NCBI GenBank assembly: GCA_946479055.1
Contig: CAMLEX010000002.1
Location: forward strand, 1 to 26,840
Length of the DNA stretch: 26,840 bases
DNA from: an uncultured Bacteroidota bacterium
Lineage (GTDB): Bacteria > Bacteroidota > Bacteroidia > Chitinophagales > Chitinophagaceae
Direction of reading: 5' to 3'
Position numbers and translations under genes: made by a program. Numbering within the stretch: position 1 is the stretch's first letter; every line of letters begins with the position of its first letter. This document shows positions 1 to 8,565 of this stretch, one piece after another. The notes below the pieces were generated by a model. It was given only the letters and a program-made list of their open reading frames with translations. It was not told the origin of the DNA and did not search any database.

Positions 1-102
1 TTTGTGTTTGATTTATTCAACAATCCGCAACTTCCTAATCTGTCGGATTTATCTAATGCAGAGTTATTGCCATATATTGGACTTTTCTCACTTATGGGTT
101 AA
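1..102 (+). CDS. 3' end of an unidentified gene (partial)
   Basis: Frame 1 is open from the first base to a TAA at 100-102, giving 33 residues that end in LLPYIGLFSLMG. This looks like the C-terminus of a gene that starts before the window. It is too short to assign to a family. The next ORF starts 18 bp downstream on the same strand, which fits a short operon. An open frame of this length can occur by chance, so the call is tentative. Confidence 0.4.
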   Translation, partial: FVFDLFNNPQLPNLSDLSNAELLPYIGLFSLMG

Positions 103-120
103 TTAGGCCTGGGCTCTTCG

Positions 121-327
121 ATGTTAACTCAGATAACCGCTAGAAAACTGCTTTACATTTTGGGCGTTATTTTTCTATGGTTAAGTGTGCTATGTTTGTT
201 GGTAGCCAGCTTTTATGGACACATTATCATCGGGAGTATCGTCTTTTGCATTCCCTTTCTGGTATCATCCCTTTATCCTTTTTTTAATAAAGTTGTTAGG
301 CAGATGTGGAATAAAATGAATGCTTAA
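121..327 (+). CDS. Small two-helix membrane protein, hypothetical
   Basis: This 68-residue ORF has two hydrophobic segments (about residues 10-31 and 34-55). They are separated by a short GH turn and followed by a basic tail (KVVRQMWNKM), so both termini probably face the cytoplasm. It follows the partial gene ending at 102 by 18 bp. I do not recognise a family. It is the first of the small plus-strand genes followed by a copy of the 200-bp repeat. ORF length and helix pattern favour a real gene, but no motif confirms it. Confidence 0.5.
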   Translation: MLTQITARKLLYILGVIFLWLSVLCLLVASFYGHIIIGSIVFCIPFLVSSLYPFFNKVVRQMWNKMNA

Positions 328-353
328 ACTTCGGGAAGTGCAGCCAACAAATA

Positions 354-391
354 AGGCTTCGTCGGGTGCGGCTTCACCAACGATGAAGCCT
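354..391. repeat. Imperfect hairpin after the 68-aa gene
   Basis: AGGCTTCGTCG at 354-364 pairs with CGATGAAGCCT at 381-391, with one G-U pair. Inner GGTG/CACC pairing and a two-base bulge lengthen the stem. It lies 27 bp after a stop codon, so it could terminate transcription, but no T-tract follows on either strand. It may instead be a small mobile palindrome. Confidence 0.45.
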
Positions 392-410
392 CAATTATAC
401 GGAACCTTTC

Positions 411-613
411 TTCCTCTTTCCTTCCCGAGTGTCTCACTTTCCTAGGCGATGTATCAGATAGTCATGTGCGTTGATTTTGCGGCACTTGCCGTACTATGGA
501 AATGAAGTTGAGTAGCTATCTAAACCGATCCGCAGAGTCTGATTTTTTTGTTTCATTTAATATTGACAAATAGTTAGATTGGAACAAATACTGACGTAAA
601 TACAAGCGTTGGC
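411..613 (+). repeat. 200-bp dispersed repeat, copy A
   Basis: This full-length copy runs from a CT-rich left end (CTTCCCGAGTGTC) to a GCGTTGGC right end. It aligns along its whole length with copy B at 1090-1292, sharing blocks such as CCGTACTATGGAAATGAAG and GACAAATAGTTAGATT. It lies between the 68-aa gene and the lipoprotein gene. No ORF is convincing within it. A TAGATTGG box at 575-582 is a one-mismatch Bacteroidota -7 element 88 bp before the next start codon. Confidence 0.85.
575..582 (+). promoter_or_regulatory. Candidate -7 box in repeat copy A
   Basis: TAGATTGG matches the Bacteroidota -7 consensus TAnnTTTG except at one base. The other full copies and copy D carry the perfect TAGATTTG at the equivalent place. 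It lies upstream of the lipoprotein gene at 671. The -33 element is poorly defined (TTTC about 20 bp upstream). Confidence 0.4.
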
Positions 614-670
614 TGCCATTTGCGCAACGTTTTCGATTGAAGAGATGTCAGAGTAATAAAGGGACTAATT

Positions 671-1084
671 ATGAAACAGATACTTTTTGCAATATTGACC
701 TTGACGATATTAATTTCTTCTTGCAAAAAGAATAATGCAGACAATGACAATGCTTTGATAATTAAAAATGGTACTTACATCGGCACATTTCAAAGACAAG
801 TTTCAGGAAGCGGACTAATCTCTAATGTGACAATTACTTTTAATCGCAGCGACTGGACAGGACAAAGTCAATATGCAAAATACCCTGCGTTATGTCGTGG
901 GACATATAAAATAGATGGTGCAGACCAGATAACTTTTGAAAATTCTTGCCCCTGGACAGCAGAATTCGATTGGACGCTAATTCTATCAGGAGAATATAAA
1001 CTTATAGTTAGTGGCAATAGCATTGAGATTTCAAAAGATTATAGTGGTGCATTTAAGGACATCTACAAGTTAACAAAGCAATAA
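671..1084 (+). CDS. Putative lipoprotein, small beta-rich, unknown function
   Basis: The 137-residue protein begins with a type II signal peptide and a lipobox ISSC with Cys18, followed by KKNNADND. It is therefore predicted to be a lipid-anchored periplasmic or outer-membrane protein. The mature part (NGTYIGTF, CRGTYKI, ITFENSC, LSGEYKLIV, IYKL) has alternating strands resembling a small lipocalin-like or META-type barrel. Two cysteines near residues 77 and 95 could form a disulfide. I recognise no named family. It sits between repeat copies A and B, whose promoter-like box probably drives it. Its start is supported by the signal peptide. Confidence 0.7.
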   Translation: MKQILFAILTLTILISSCKKNNADNDNALIIKNGTYIGTFQRQVSGSGLISNVTITFNRSDWTGQSQYAKYPALCRGTYKIDGADQITFENSCPWTAEFDWTLILSGEYKLIVSGNSIEISKDYSGAFKDIYKLTKQ

Positions 1085-1089
1085 ATTTT

Positions 1090-1292
1090 TTCTTCCTTCC
1101 CGGGCGTCCGCCCACTTTCAAAGACGAAGTGTCAGATAACCTTGTGCGTTGCTTTGTAACTCTCGCCGTACTATGGAAATGAAGTTGCATAACTACCTGA
1201 AACGATCCTCAGTGTGTGATATTTTTGGTTTCACTTAATATTGATAAATAGTTAGATTTGGAACAAAGAACGACGTCAATACAGGCGTTGGC
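1090..1292 (+). repeat. 200-bp dispersed repeat, copy B
   Basis: This full-length copy begins six bases after the lipoprotein stop and ends in CAGGCGTTGGC. It is the best reference copy. Conserved blocks are CTTCCCGGGCGTCCGCC, GTGTCAGATAAC, GTGCGTTG, CCGTACTATGG, AACGATCCTCAGTGTG and GATAAATAGTTAGATTTGG. It contains no convincing ORF and has no long internal palindrome, which argues against an attC site or a classic REP element. Confidence 0.88.
1253..1260 (+). promoter_or_regulatory. Candidate -7 box TAGATTTG in repeat copy B
   Basis: This is a perfect TAnnTTTG element near the right end of the repeat, 93 bp before the GTG start of the next gene. The same octamer is present in copies D and E. 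A clear -33 TTTG at normal spacing is missing (TTTC at about 20 bp). Confidence 0.45.
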
Positions 1293-1353
1293 GTCTATTT
1301 TGTTGGACATGGCGTCTCTTTGTGAATCAGAAAAAACAAAATAAACACCTGTA

Positions 1354-1998
1354 GTGAATAAGACAATTTATAAAGTTGGATTTTGGACAGGGATTATTGC
1401 ATTTGCTGCAACCGTTGCATTTTTCATCGTTCAGATTTTACAACTTTTAAAAATTCTAAGTTATCCATGGGACGAAATATCCATATACGGATTTTCTCTT
1501 TGCATTACTATTCCCTTTTTGCTTGAAATGCTTGCACTTCACCATATAGCGCCACCGGAGAAAAAGTATTGGAGCCATGCAGCTCTGATCTTTACTGCTA
1601 TATACGTAGTATTTGTTACAGCTAACTATGTTGTTCAATTAGCGACAGTAATTCCCATGACACGTAAAGGAGCTGCTGATGAAATTCGTATCCTCATTCA
1701 AACACCACACTCTCTCTTTTGGAACTTTGATGCCATTGGATATATATTTATGGGTTTAGCAACATTAGTTGCCGTGCCTATATTTGAAAAAGTGGGATTT
1801 CAAAAGTGGGTAAGACTTGTATTTTTAATTCATGGACTTGTCACCCCTTTAATTGCATTTGTTTATTTCTATCCTGACTTTTCAGATAAATTACTGCTGC
1901 TTGGTTTACCCTGGGGAATTACAGCACCAGCATCGATGTTAGTGCTTGCAATAATGTTTAAAAAGAATTATGAAATAAATAAATATAGCAATGAGTAA
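1354..1998 (+). CDS. Multi-pass inner-membrane protein, hypothetical
   Basis: The 214-residue protein has about six hydrophobic helices (roughly residues 10-32, 42-62, 72-97, 120-143, 150-172 and 180-201), with short polar loops and a lysine/asparagine-rich C-terminal tail. This suggests an integral inner-membrane protein. The layout resembles DUF4386-type proteins, but I cannot confirm this. The start used here is GTG at 1354, directly before NKTIYKVGFW. It is the second cargo gene of the repeat array, bracketed by copies B and C. Confidence 0.75.
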   Translation: MNKTIYKVGFWTGIIAFAATVAFFIVQILQLLKILSYPWDEISIYGFSLCITIPFLLEMLALHHIAPPEKKYWSHAALIFTAIYVVFVTANYVVQLATVIPMTRKGAADEIRILIQTPHSLFWNFDAIGYIFMGLATLVAVPIFEKVGFQKWVRLVFLIHGLVTPLIAFVYFYPDFSDKLLLLGLPWGITAPASMLVLAIMFKKNYEINKYSNE

Positions 1999-2040
1999 CC
2001 ACTACTCAACGGAAAAGGTTATTCGCTATACATTTGGCAT

Positions 2041-2142
2041 CTTTCTTCCTTACCGAGTATCTGTCCGCTTTCAAAAGTTATGTGTCAGATAACGTTGTGC
2101 GTTGATTGGTGGCACACTCACCGTGCCATAGAAATTTAATAG
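2041..2142 (+). repeat. 200-bp dispersed repeat, copy C (left half only)
   Basis: The sequence matches the left half of the repeat (CTTCCTTACCGAG, TGTGTCAGATAACGTTG, TGCGTTGATT, CACCGTGCCATAGAAATT). The similarity then stops at about 2142, where other copies continue with the AACGATCC block. The missing right half is found at 8566-8680, on the far side of the efflux operon. The two pieces together make one complete copy. Confidence 0.8.
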
Positions 2143-2182
2143 CCGGTTTATTTAGCACGGCGTAAGTAACACAACAGCTAAA

Positions 2183-2213
2183 GGCCATGCAATCTGCGAC
2201 AGATTGCATGGCC
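2183..2213 (-). terminator. Perfect 14-bp hairpin downstream of the efflux operon
   Basis: GGCCATGCAATCTG at 2183-2196 is perfectly complementary to 2200-2213, with a three-base loop. It lies 18 bp beyond the stop of the outer-membrane factor gene, which is read leftward, so it is placed as the operon terminator. Only TTT follows the stem in that direction, so termination may be weak or the hairpin may protect the mRNA 3' end. Confidence 0.6.
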
Positions 2214-2230
2214 ACAAAAACAAGAGCAGG

Positions 2231-3664
2231 TTATTTCCAACCGCCTCCCAAAGCCCTGTATATATTCACGACAGCGTTCAGTTGTTGTTTTTTGGTTTCT
2301 ACCAGTTCAAGTTTAGCTTCCAACGCATCCCGTTGCGTCATCAACACTTCCAGGTAATCAGCCCGTGCAAACTTGAAGAGATCGTTGGATATGTCAATCG
2401 ATTTTGTGAGGGCTGCTACTTGTTTTGCCTTAAAGTCATAACTCTTTTCAAGGTTGCTGATACCCACCAATTGTGTCGATACCTCGAGATAGGCATTTAA
2501 AATGCTTCTCTCATAATTATACATGGCCTGTAACTGTCTTGCATTGGCTGTATAAAATTCAGCTTTGATGGCATTCCGGTTGATCAGCGGCCCCGCCAGG
2601 TCGCCTGCCAGGGAGTACAACAACGACTCGGGAAGCTTCACCAGGTAGGAGGGGTTAAATGCCTGAAATCCTATTGCTGATGAAATCCCGAAAGAAGGAT
2701 AAAATTCCGCACGGGCAACTTTCACGTCCAGTTTCGCAGCCGCTAATGCCAGTTCCGCCTGCTTGATATCAGGCCGATTGCCGAGCAGTTGCGAAGGCAC
2801 CCCTGAACCAACGACGGCAGACACCATCTGTAGGAAATTGGCTGTATCCCTTGCTATGGGTTGCGGATATCGGCCCAACAATAAGTTGATCCGGTTTTCG
2901 GTTTCTTTTATTTGTTGAAGAATGTCGAATTGCAGGCTTTCGGATTTGAATACCTCGGCTTGAAATTTTTGCACGGCTAGTTCCGTAGCCCGGCTGGCCT
3001 CTTTTTGAATTTTCACGACGGAGAGAGCGTTTTTTTGCAGATCGATGTTTTGTTGTACAATCGTAAGTTGGTTATCAAGAGCCACCAATTCGTAGTATGA
3101 ATTGGCCACTTCGGCAACCAGGCCGGTCTGCACAAAATTTTTGCCCTCTACCGTTGACAAATACCGGCTGACCGCGGCTTTTTTGCTATTACGCAGCTTT
3201 TTCCAGATATCTACCTCCCAGTTTGCATAGGCAGCTACGGTAAAATCCATTAGCGGATCCGGCATTTCTTTTCCCGGTTTGATTTCGGTAGATGCATCAC
3301 CTGCACCCTGGCTGGTATACCTTCCCACTTTTTCAACACCAATACCTCCTCCTAACCCAACGGTTGGCAACAATGCACCCTTTCTAAGCCTTATTTCATT
3401 CCTTGCAATCTCGATTTCCTGCAACGTGATATTTAGCTCCTGGTTGTTTTGTATTGCAGTATCAATCAAACTTACAAGGGCTTTGTCTTTAAAGAAGGTC
3501 CGCCAATCAACTGTTGCTGCATTAGCTGTATCCCCTTTGTTATTGTAAGATTGGGGGACTGACCTGTTTTCGGCCCGCTGCACCATGGTGGGCGCCTTGC
3601 AACTGGCAACGGCAAGGCAGAGGCCGAGTATGCTGATATATGTATGTATCCTTAATTTAAACAT
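2231..3664 (-). CDS. Outer-membrane efflux lipoprotein (OprM/NodT family)
   Basis: The 477-residue protein is a TolC-like outer-membrane channel of a tripartite efflux pump. It has a type II signal peptide with lipobox VASC (Cys22), then two internally similar outer-membrane-efflux repeats. Typical family signatures are DWRTFFKD near residue 55, NWEVDIWKKLRN near 150, and LLGNRPDIKQAELALAAAKLDVKVARAEFYP in the second repeat near 295. Its ATG overlaps the stop of the RND gene (shared ATGTTTAA), so the two are translationally coupled. The length is normal for the family. The transported substrate cannot be read from the sequence. Confidence 0.95.
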   Translation of the reverse strand: MFKLRIHTYISILGLCLAVASCKAPTMVQRAENRSVPQSYNNKGDTANAATVDWRTFFKDKALVSLIDTAIQNNQELNITLQEIEIARNEIRLRKGALLPTVGLGGGIGVEKVGRYTSQGAGDASTEIKPGKEMPDPLMDFTVAAYANWEVDIWKKLRNSKKAAVSRYLSTVEGKNFVQTGLVAEVANSYYELVALDNQLTIVQQNIDLQKNALSVVKIQKEASRATELAVQKFQAEVFKSESLQFDILQQIKETENRINLLLGRYPQPIARDTANFLQMVSAVVGSGVPSQLLGNRPDIKQAELALAAAKLDVKVARAEFYPSFGISSAIGFQAFNPSYLVKLPESLLYSLAGDLAGPLINRNAIKAEFYTANARQLQAMYNYERSILNAYLEVSTQLVGISNLEKSYDFKAKQVAALTKSIDISNDLFKFARADYLEVLMTQRDALEAKLELVETKKQQLNAVVNIYRALGGGWK

Positions 3665-6600
3665 TGTGATCGATTTCTTCTGTTAATGGATTTTCTTCTT
3701 CGTCTTCAGTCAACATTCGCTTCTCTGCGATGCGGCCGAATATGTAATACAAACCGGGGATGATGAGTACCCCGAAAACAGTACCGAAAAGCATTCCCCC
3801 GGCAGCGGCAGTACCTATCGTTCTATTACCAATTTTACCCGGACCGGAGGCAAAAACTAACGGAATAAGCCCGGCAATAAATGCAAAGGAGGTCATTAGG
3901 ATTGGGCGGAATCTTACCACCGAACCTTCAATGGCGGCTTGTAATACCGTATATCCCGACCGGTGTTTCTGCACCCCAAACTCAACGATGAGTACAGCGT
4001 TTTTACCCAACAAACCGATTAGCATGATCATGGCCACCTGGGCATAAATATTGTTTTCCAATCCCAACAATTTCAGCAGGAGGAATGCACCAAATACACC
4101 GGCAACAAGCGATAGGATAACAGCAAAGGGCAACACAAAACTTTCATACTGCGCAGCCAGGATCAAATACACAAAGGCAAGGCAAATGATGAAAATAAAA
4201 ATGGCCTCATTACCGCGCCCCACCTCATCTTTGGATATACCGGCCCAATCGATAGCAAAACCTCTTGGCAAAGCTTTTTGCGCCACTTCGTTGATGACCT
4301 TAATGGCTTCGCCACTACTATAGCCGGGTGCAGACGAGCCGCTTATTTCCGAAGCATTATACATGTTGTGCCTGGTAATCTCCGACAGGCCATACACTTT
4401 TTCCATTTTCATAAAATCTGAGTAGGGGACCATTTCATCATGATTGTTCTTAACATATAGCTTCAGGATATCTTGTGGCAAGGCCCTGTATTGCGGCGAT
4501 GCCTGTACGATTACCTTGTACTGGCGGTCGTATTTGATAAAACTGATTTCGTAATTACTTCCTATCAGCGTGGAAAGTGTATTCAGTGCATTTTCAATGG
4601 TGATGCCTTTTTGTTGGGCCAGATCGTTGTCCACCCGTAGCATATATTGGGGATAGCTGGCGCTGTAAAAGCTGAATACTGAAGACAGCTCTTTACGTTT
4701 GTTGAGCTCTTTCACAAAGTCATTGTTCACCGTTTCCATTTTTTTATAATCGCCGGATCCTGCTTTATCCAGTAAGCGCAACTCAAAACCACCAGCGGCG
4801 CCATAGCCGGGAACTGCCGGCGGTTGAAAAAATTCTATGGTGGCGCCGGTGATGTTTTTTGTTTTCTCCTCCAGCTCTTCCATCACCTGCTGCACATTAT
4901 GCTTCCGGTCGTTCCAGCTTTTCAGGTTGATGAGACAGGTCCCTGCATTAGCACCCGTTCCTTCGGTAAGGATCTCATAGCCGGCCAGGGCGGAAACCGA
5001 CTGTACATCTTCAATCCCTTCGGCAATCTTTTGCAGTCTTTCCGCTATCTGGTTAGTTCTTTCCAATGATGAACCAGGAGGCGTTTGGATTACTGCATAA
5101 AACATTCCCTGGTCTTCGTTGGGAATAAAACCTGAGGGTACGCTGTTATTCAAAAAAAAGATTCCGATACAAAAAGCGATCAGCATTAGAAAGGTGACCA
5201 CTCTCTTATTAACTATCTTACCCAACACATTTTGATAACTGCCGGTGAGCCTGCTGAACCAATTATTGAAACCAGTCAGTATGCTATTCAACCATGTCTT
5301 CTTTTTTGGTTTGCCGTGGGTATTTTTCAACATCATTGCACAAAGTGCCGGTGTGAGGGTAAGCGCTACCACACCCGAAAGAATAATGGAAGTGGCCATC
5401 GTAATAGAAAACTGCCGGTAGAATATACCTACCGGACCAGACATAAATGCAACCGGGATAAACACGGCTGCCATTACGAAGGTGATAGCAACAATTGCCC
5501 CGCTAATCTCATGCATCGCTTCCATGGTGGCCTTGCGGGCTGAAAGGTGTTTTGTTTCCATCTTAGCATGTACCGCTTCAATAACTACAATGGCATTATC
5601 CACCACAATACCAATTGCAAGCACCAGGGCAAACAACGTGATAAGGTTTAATGTGATGCCGAAAAATTGCATGAATACGAAGGTGCCGATAAGGGAAACA
5701 GGCACCGCAATGGCGGGAATGATGGTTGAACGCCAGTCGCCGAGGAACAGGAAAACTACCAATCCCACCAGTATAAAGGCTTCCACAAGGGTATGAATTA
5801 CCTTTTCAATAGAGGCATCCAGGAATTTTGATACATCATAGCTGATCTCATAATCCATTCCTTTTGGAAAAGAGTTCGCCTTTATTTCCGCCATTTTCGC
5901 CTTTACTTTCTTAATTACATCGCTTGCGTTACTTCCATACGATTGCTTCAGCACAATGGCCGCCGAAGGTTTTCCATTCAGGTTGGAATAGATATCATAC
6001 ATCGAACTTCCAAACTCAATATCAGCCACATCTTTCAGGCGTAGTATTTCGCCGTCTGCACTGGATCGCAAGACGACATTTTCATATTGCTCCTTAGTGG
6101 TGAACCTTCCTGAATATTTTAAAACGTATTCAAATGCCTGGGACCTTTTACCAGAGCTTTCGCCTGTTTTACCCGGCGATGCTTCGAGGCTTTGCTGATT
6201 AAGTGCTTCCATCACTTCATCGGCAGATATTTTGTAAGCCAACATCCGGTCTGGTTTCAACCAAACCCGCATGGCATATTCACGGTTACCGACAATATCG
6301 GCAACACCTACGCCATCTACTCTTTTTAATTCTGACAACACATTAATATCCGCGAAATTGAAAAGGAATTTTTGGTCAGTGCTGGTGTCCTTGCTGTAAA
6401 GGTTGATGTACAGGAGCATATTCGATTCCTCGCGGGTGATCTTTACGCCTTCACGTACTACCAGTGGCGGCAGTTTATTAACTACTGATGCTACCCGGTT
6501 TTGAACGTTTAGCGATGCCTGGTTAGGATCGGTTCCCAGGTTAAAAACAACCTGTATGGTAGCCTCACCGTCGTTACCTGCATCTGATGCCATGTATTTC

Positions 6601-6824
6601 ATTCCCGGCACACCATTGATGGCTCTTTCCAGGGGAATGATTACAGACTTGATCATTAATTCGCCATTGGCTCCGGGATACGCCGCGGTAACATTCACCT
6701 TAGGCGGCGATATGGAGGGAAATTGAGTGACGGGTAATTGAGTAACAGCCAGGATGCCCAGGAAGACAATGATGAGGGATATGACAATGGACAGTACCGG
6801 CCTTTGTATAAATTTATTAAACAT
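3657..6824 (-). CDS. RND multidrug efflux permease (HAE1/AcrB family)
   Basis: The 1055-residue inner-membrane proton/drug antiporter forms the pump of the tripartite system. The N-terminus MFNKFIQRPVLSIVISLIIVFLG is the first helix, followed by LPVTQFPSISPPKVNVTA and the porter domain. The charged relay pair is visible in the fourth helix as GIVVDNAIVVIE near residue 400, with GPVGIFYRQF after it. The second half repeats the fold (GFIPNEDQG near 560, LIGLLGKNAVLIVEF near 940). Length and order match AcrB/MexB. It starts 22 bp after the fusion protein gene stops and overlaps the outer-membrane gene. Bacteroidota pumps of this type export antibiotics, dyes or detergents; the substrate here is unknown. 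Confidence 0.97.
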   Translation of the reverse strand: MFNKFIQRPVLSIVISLIIVFLGILAVTQLPVTQFPSISPPKVNVTAAYPGANGELMIKSVIIPLERAINGVPGMKYMASDAGNDGEATIQVVFNLGTDPNQASLNVQNRVASVVNKLPPLVVREGVKITREESNMLLYINLYSKDTSTDQKFLFNFADINVLSELKRVDGVGVADIVGNREYAMRVWLKPDRMLAYKISADEVMEALNQQSLEASPGKTGESSGKRSQAFEYVLKYSGRFTTKEQYENVVLRSSADGEILRLKDVADIEFGSSMYDIYSNLNGKPSAAIVLKQSYGSNASDVIKKVKAKMAEIKANSFPKGMDYEISYDVSKFLDASIEKVIHTLVEAFILVGLVVFLFLGDWRSTIIPAIAVPVSLIGTFVFMQFFGITLNLITLFALVLAIGIVVDNAIVVIEAVHAKMETKHLSARKATMEAMHEISGAIVAITFVMAAVFIPVAFMSGPVGIFYRQFSITMATSIILSGVVALTLTPALCAMMLKNTHGKPKKKTWLNSILTGFNNWFSRLTGSYQNVLGKIVNKRVVTFLMLIAFCIGIFFLNNSVPSGFIPNEDQGMFYAVIQTPPGSSLERTNQIAERLQKIAEGIEDVQSVSALAGYEILTEGTGANAGTCLINLKSWNDRKHNVQQVMEELEEKTKNITGATIEFFQPPAVPGYGAAGGFELRLLDKAGSGDYKKMETVNNDFVKELNKRKELSSVFSFYSASYPQYMLRVDNDLAQQKGITIENALNTLSTLIGSNYEISFIKYDRQYKVIVQASPQYRALPQDILKLYVKNNHDEMVPYSDFMKMEKVYGLSEITRHNMYNASEISGSSAPGYSSGEAIKVINEVAQKALPRGFAIDWAGISKDEVGRGNEAIFIFIICLAFVYLILAAQYESFVLPFAVILSLVAGVFGAFLLLKLLGLENNIYAQVAMIMLIGLLGKNAVLIVEFGVQKHRSGYTVLQAAIEGSVVRFRPILMTSFAFIAGLIPLVFASGPGKIGNRTIGTAAAGGMLFGTVFGVLIIPGLYYIFGRIAEKRMLTEDEEENPLTEEIDHNV

Positions 6825-6846
6825 TGACTGTATTAATTTGATTGAA

Positions 6847-7929
6847 CTATTCGGCTTTTAACCGCAATTGGGAAATCACATCTTCAGGTTTTTGAAATAC
6901 GTACCCGATCTTTTCGTCATCTTTTACTTTCTGAATGCCTTCAAGCAATACTTTGTCGGTTTCAGAAATGCCGCTGTTCACGAGGTAGAGATCAGGCATT
7001 TGACCACCAATAGTGATCTCTCTCGAACTAACAACATTGTCCCTACCTACAACAAAAACATATTTCTTATCCTGAATTTCGTAAGTGGCTTTTTGCGGAA
7101 TGATCAATGCATTTTTTTGCGGCATGGTCATTAGCACCTTACCCGTTTCACCATTTTTTAAAAGCAGCTCGGGGTTTGGAAAGTTGGCCCTGAAAGCAAT
7201 ATTTCCAGTTTCGTTATTGAACTCGCTTTCGATGGTTTCCACATTGCCCGCATATTTCAATGATTGGCTATTGGCGAGCAGCAGGTGCACCTGGGTGTTT
7301 CCCCTGCTTTTTTTATTAGTTTGATAATCAAGATACTCGGGTTCTGATACATTGAAATAGGCGTACATCTGGCTATTATCTGAAAGGGTAGTCAGCAACT
7401 CACCTTCATCAATAAGGCTGCCCAATTTCTTCGGCAGGCGGTCAATTGTGCCGTCAAACGGAGCCCTGATTTCTGTGAAAGAGAGGTGTATTTTTGCAAG
7501 CGCTGTTTCGGACTTAGCCTGGTCGAGTTTGGCCTGGGCCATTGCCTGCTCGTTTTTAGAAACCACATTTTTTTCCACCAGGGCTTTAGTGTTTTGTAGC
7601 TCTATCTCTGCCGCATTAGCTTCCGCCTGCGCTTTCATCAGCTCAGCCTCGTATATTTTCGGCATTATTTTAAATAAGACCTGGCCAGCCTTCACAAATT
7701 GACCCTCATCAACATATATATTTTGCAGGAAACCTTTTTCCTGCGCTCTTATCTCAATGTTCTTAATAGAACGTATTTGAGCAACATACTCTTTGGTAAA
7801 GGAAGTATCAACTCTTAGAGGGCATGTAACAGCGTACTTGCCAGCTTCTTCTTTTTTTTCTTTTTTAGGGGCACAGCTTGTTAGGCACACAAAGGCACAC
7901 AAGCCTGCGAACATGACTACTCTTTTCAT
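6847..7929 (-). CDS. RND efflux membrane fusion lipoprotein (AcrA/HlyD family)
   Basis: This periplasmic adaptor links the RND pump to the outer-membrane channel. I place the start at 7929, giving 360 residues, because MKRVVMFAGLCAFVCLTSC is a lipoprotein signal peptide with Cys19. The longer reading from 8097 adds 56 residues without signal character. The domain order is typical: a barrel-sandwich half (KNIEIRAQEKGFLQNIYVDEGQFVKAGQVL, split here by normal hairpins), a coiled-coil hairpin (AEANAAEIELQNTKALVEKNVVSKNEQ), the second lipoyl half (IRAPFDGTIDRL) and a beta-barrel (YAYFNVSEPEYL). It is the first core gene of the operon. Confidence 0.93.
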   Translation of the reverse strand: MKRVVMFAGLCAFVCLTSCAPKKEKKEEAGKYAVTCPLRVDTSFTKEYVAQIRSIKNIEIRAQEKGFLQNIYVDEGQFVKAGQVLFKIMPKIYEAELMKAQAEANAAEIELQNTKALVEKNVVSKNEQAMAQAKLDQAKSETALAKIHLSFTEIRAPFDGTIDRLPKKLGSLIDEGELLTTLSDNSQMYAYFNVSEPEYLDYQTNKKSRGNTQVHLLLANSQSLKYAGNVETIESEFNNETGNIAFRANFPNPELLLKNGETGKVLMTMPQKNALIIPQKATYEIQDKKYVFVVGRDNVVSSREITIGGQMPDLYLVNSGISETDKVLLEGIQKVKDDEKIGYVFQKPEDVISQLRLKAE

Positions 7930-8107
7930 GGTTGTAAACGGAAATAATTTGTTTGGGTGATTGGATGTAGAAATCCATTTGGCTACAAAACGGCTCAGGT
8001 AGTTAGGCTGCCAATTGAATAGAGGGGCAGGTTCAATGATGAAAATCAATGATAATCCGCCAACACTTAAGAGGCATCCAGAATAACTATTAAGCACTGA
8101 TGACGAA

Positions 8108-8467
8108 TCAGATTCTTAAATTTCTTTGTAAAATGTACCTGTGCGATGCATGCGGCCAAAAGAACGGGAATTTAGCAGAGTTGCGACGAAGATTTAAAAA
8201 AGATTGGTAAGAGGAGATGGAATGAAAACCAATAACCGATCTGTATTTTCCTGATAAATCATTTCCATCATCATCTTCCACATCTTCGCAAATGAGGATT
8301 TTATATTTTTCAGGTAGGCTACTGTTTTTACCAGAAACCTTATCCAGTCCTATCTTGTTGAGTGTTGCCGCTTCCGAGTTACTGCTGCTGAGCCCGACTC
8401 CTGCCAAAGAATTGACATTGCCGAACAGCATGAAAAATACGGAAGCTAAAAAAACAACTACTCTCAT
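8108..8467 (-). CDS. Small secreted protein upstream of the efflux operon, unknown
   Basis: The 119-residue ORF begins with a Sec signal peptide (MRVVVFLASVFFMLFGNVNSLAG, cleavage near residues 22-24). An acidic patch CEDVEDDDGND near residues 60-70 and a basic, aromatic C-terminus ending in YILQRNLRI follow. I recognise no family. It lies 178 bp upstream of the fusion protein gene on the same strand, and a TTTG-N16-TAATTTCG promoter-like pair sits directly before its ATG, so it may lead the operon transcript. The acidic cluster could bind cations, but that is speculation. The signal peptide and promoter support a real gene. Confidence 0.6.
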   Translation of the reverse strand: MRVVVFLASVFFMLFGNVNSLAGVGLSSSNSEAATLNKIGLDKVSGKNSSLPEKYKILICEDVEDDDGNDLSGKYRSVIGFHSISSYQSFLNLRRNSAKFPFFWPHASHRYILQRNLRI

Positions 8468-8475
8468 TTGTTGGG

Positions 8476-8503
8476 CGAAATTAGAAAAAAATGTGAAAGC
8501 AAA
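8476..8503 (-). promoter_or_regulatory. Candidate promoter of the small secreted gene/efflux operon
   Basis: Read on the minus strand, TTTG (8503-8500) is followed after 16 bp by TAATTTCG (8483-8476), one mismatch from the Bacteroidota TAnnTTTG box. Only eight bases separate the box from the ATG at 8467, so a start site about seven bases downstream would make a leaderless or nearly leaderless mRNA. Confidence 0.45.
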
Positions 8504-8565
8504 TGCAAATGGAATAGAATTAACAATGGCTTTACGATATTCTACGTCAGTGATAAACTTTACGC

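Noticed and set aside
411..1292. Integron attC sites for the 200-bp repeats
   Set aside because: The right end GCGTTGGC looks a little like a GTTRRRY core, but the repeats do not fold into an attC hairpin. The third R position does not fit, and no integrase gene is in the window.
3279..5796. Plus-strand ORFs of 80-105 codons opposite the efflux genes
   Set aside because: They lie wholly antisense to well-supported RND and outer-membrane genes and their peptides look random.
6847..8097. Longer start of the membrane fusion protein at 8097
   Set aside because: The extra 56 residues lack family similarity and would bury a clear lipoprotein signal peptide beginning at 7929.
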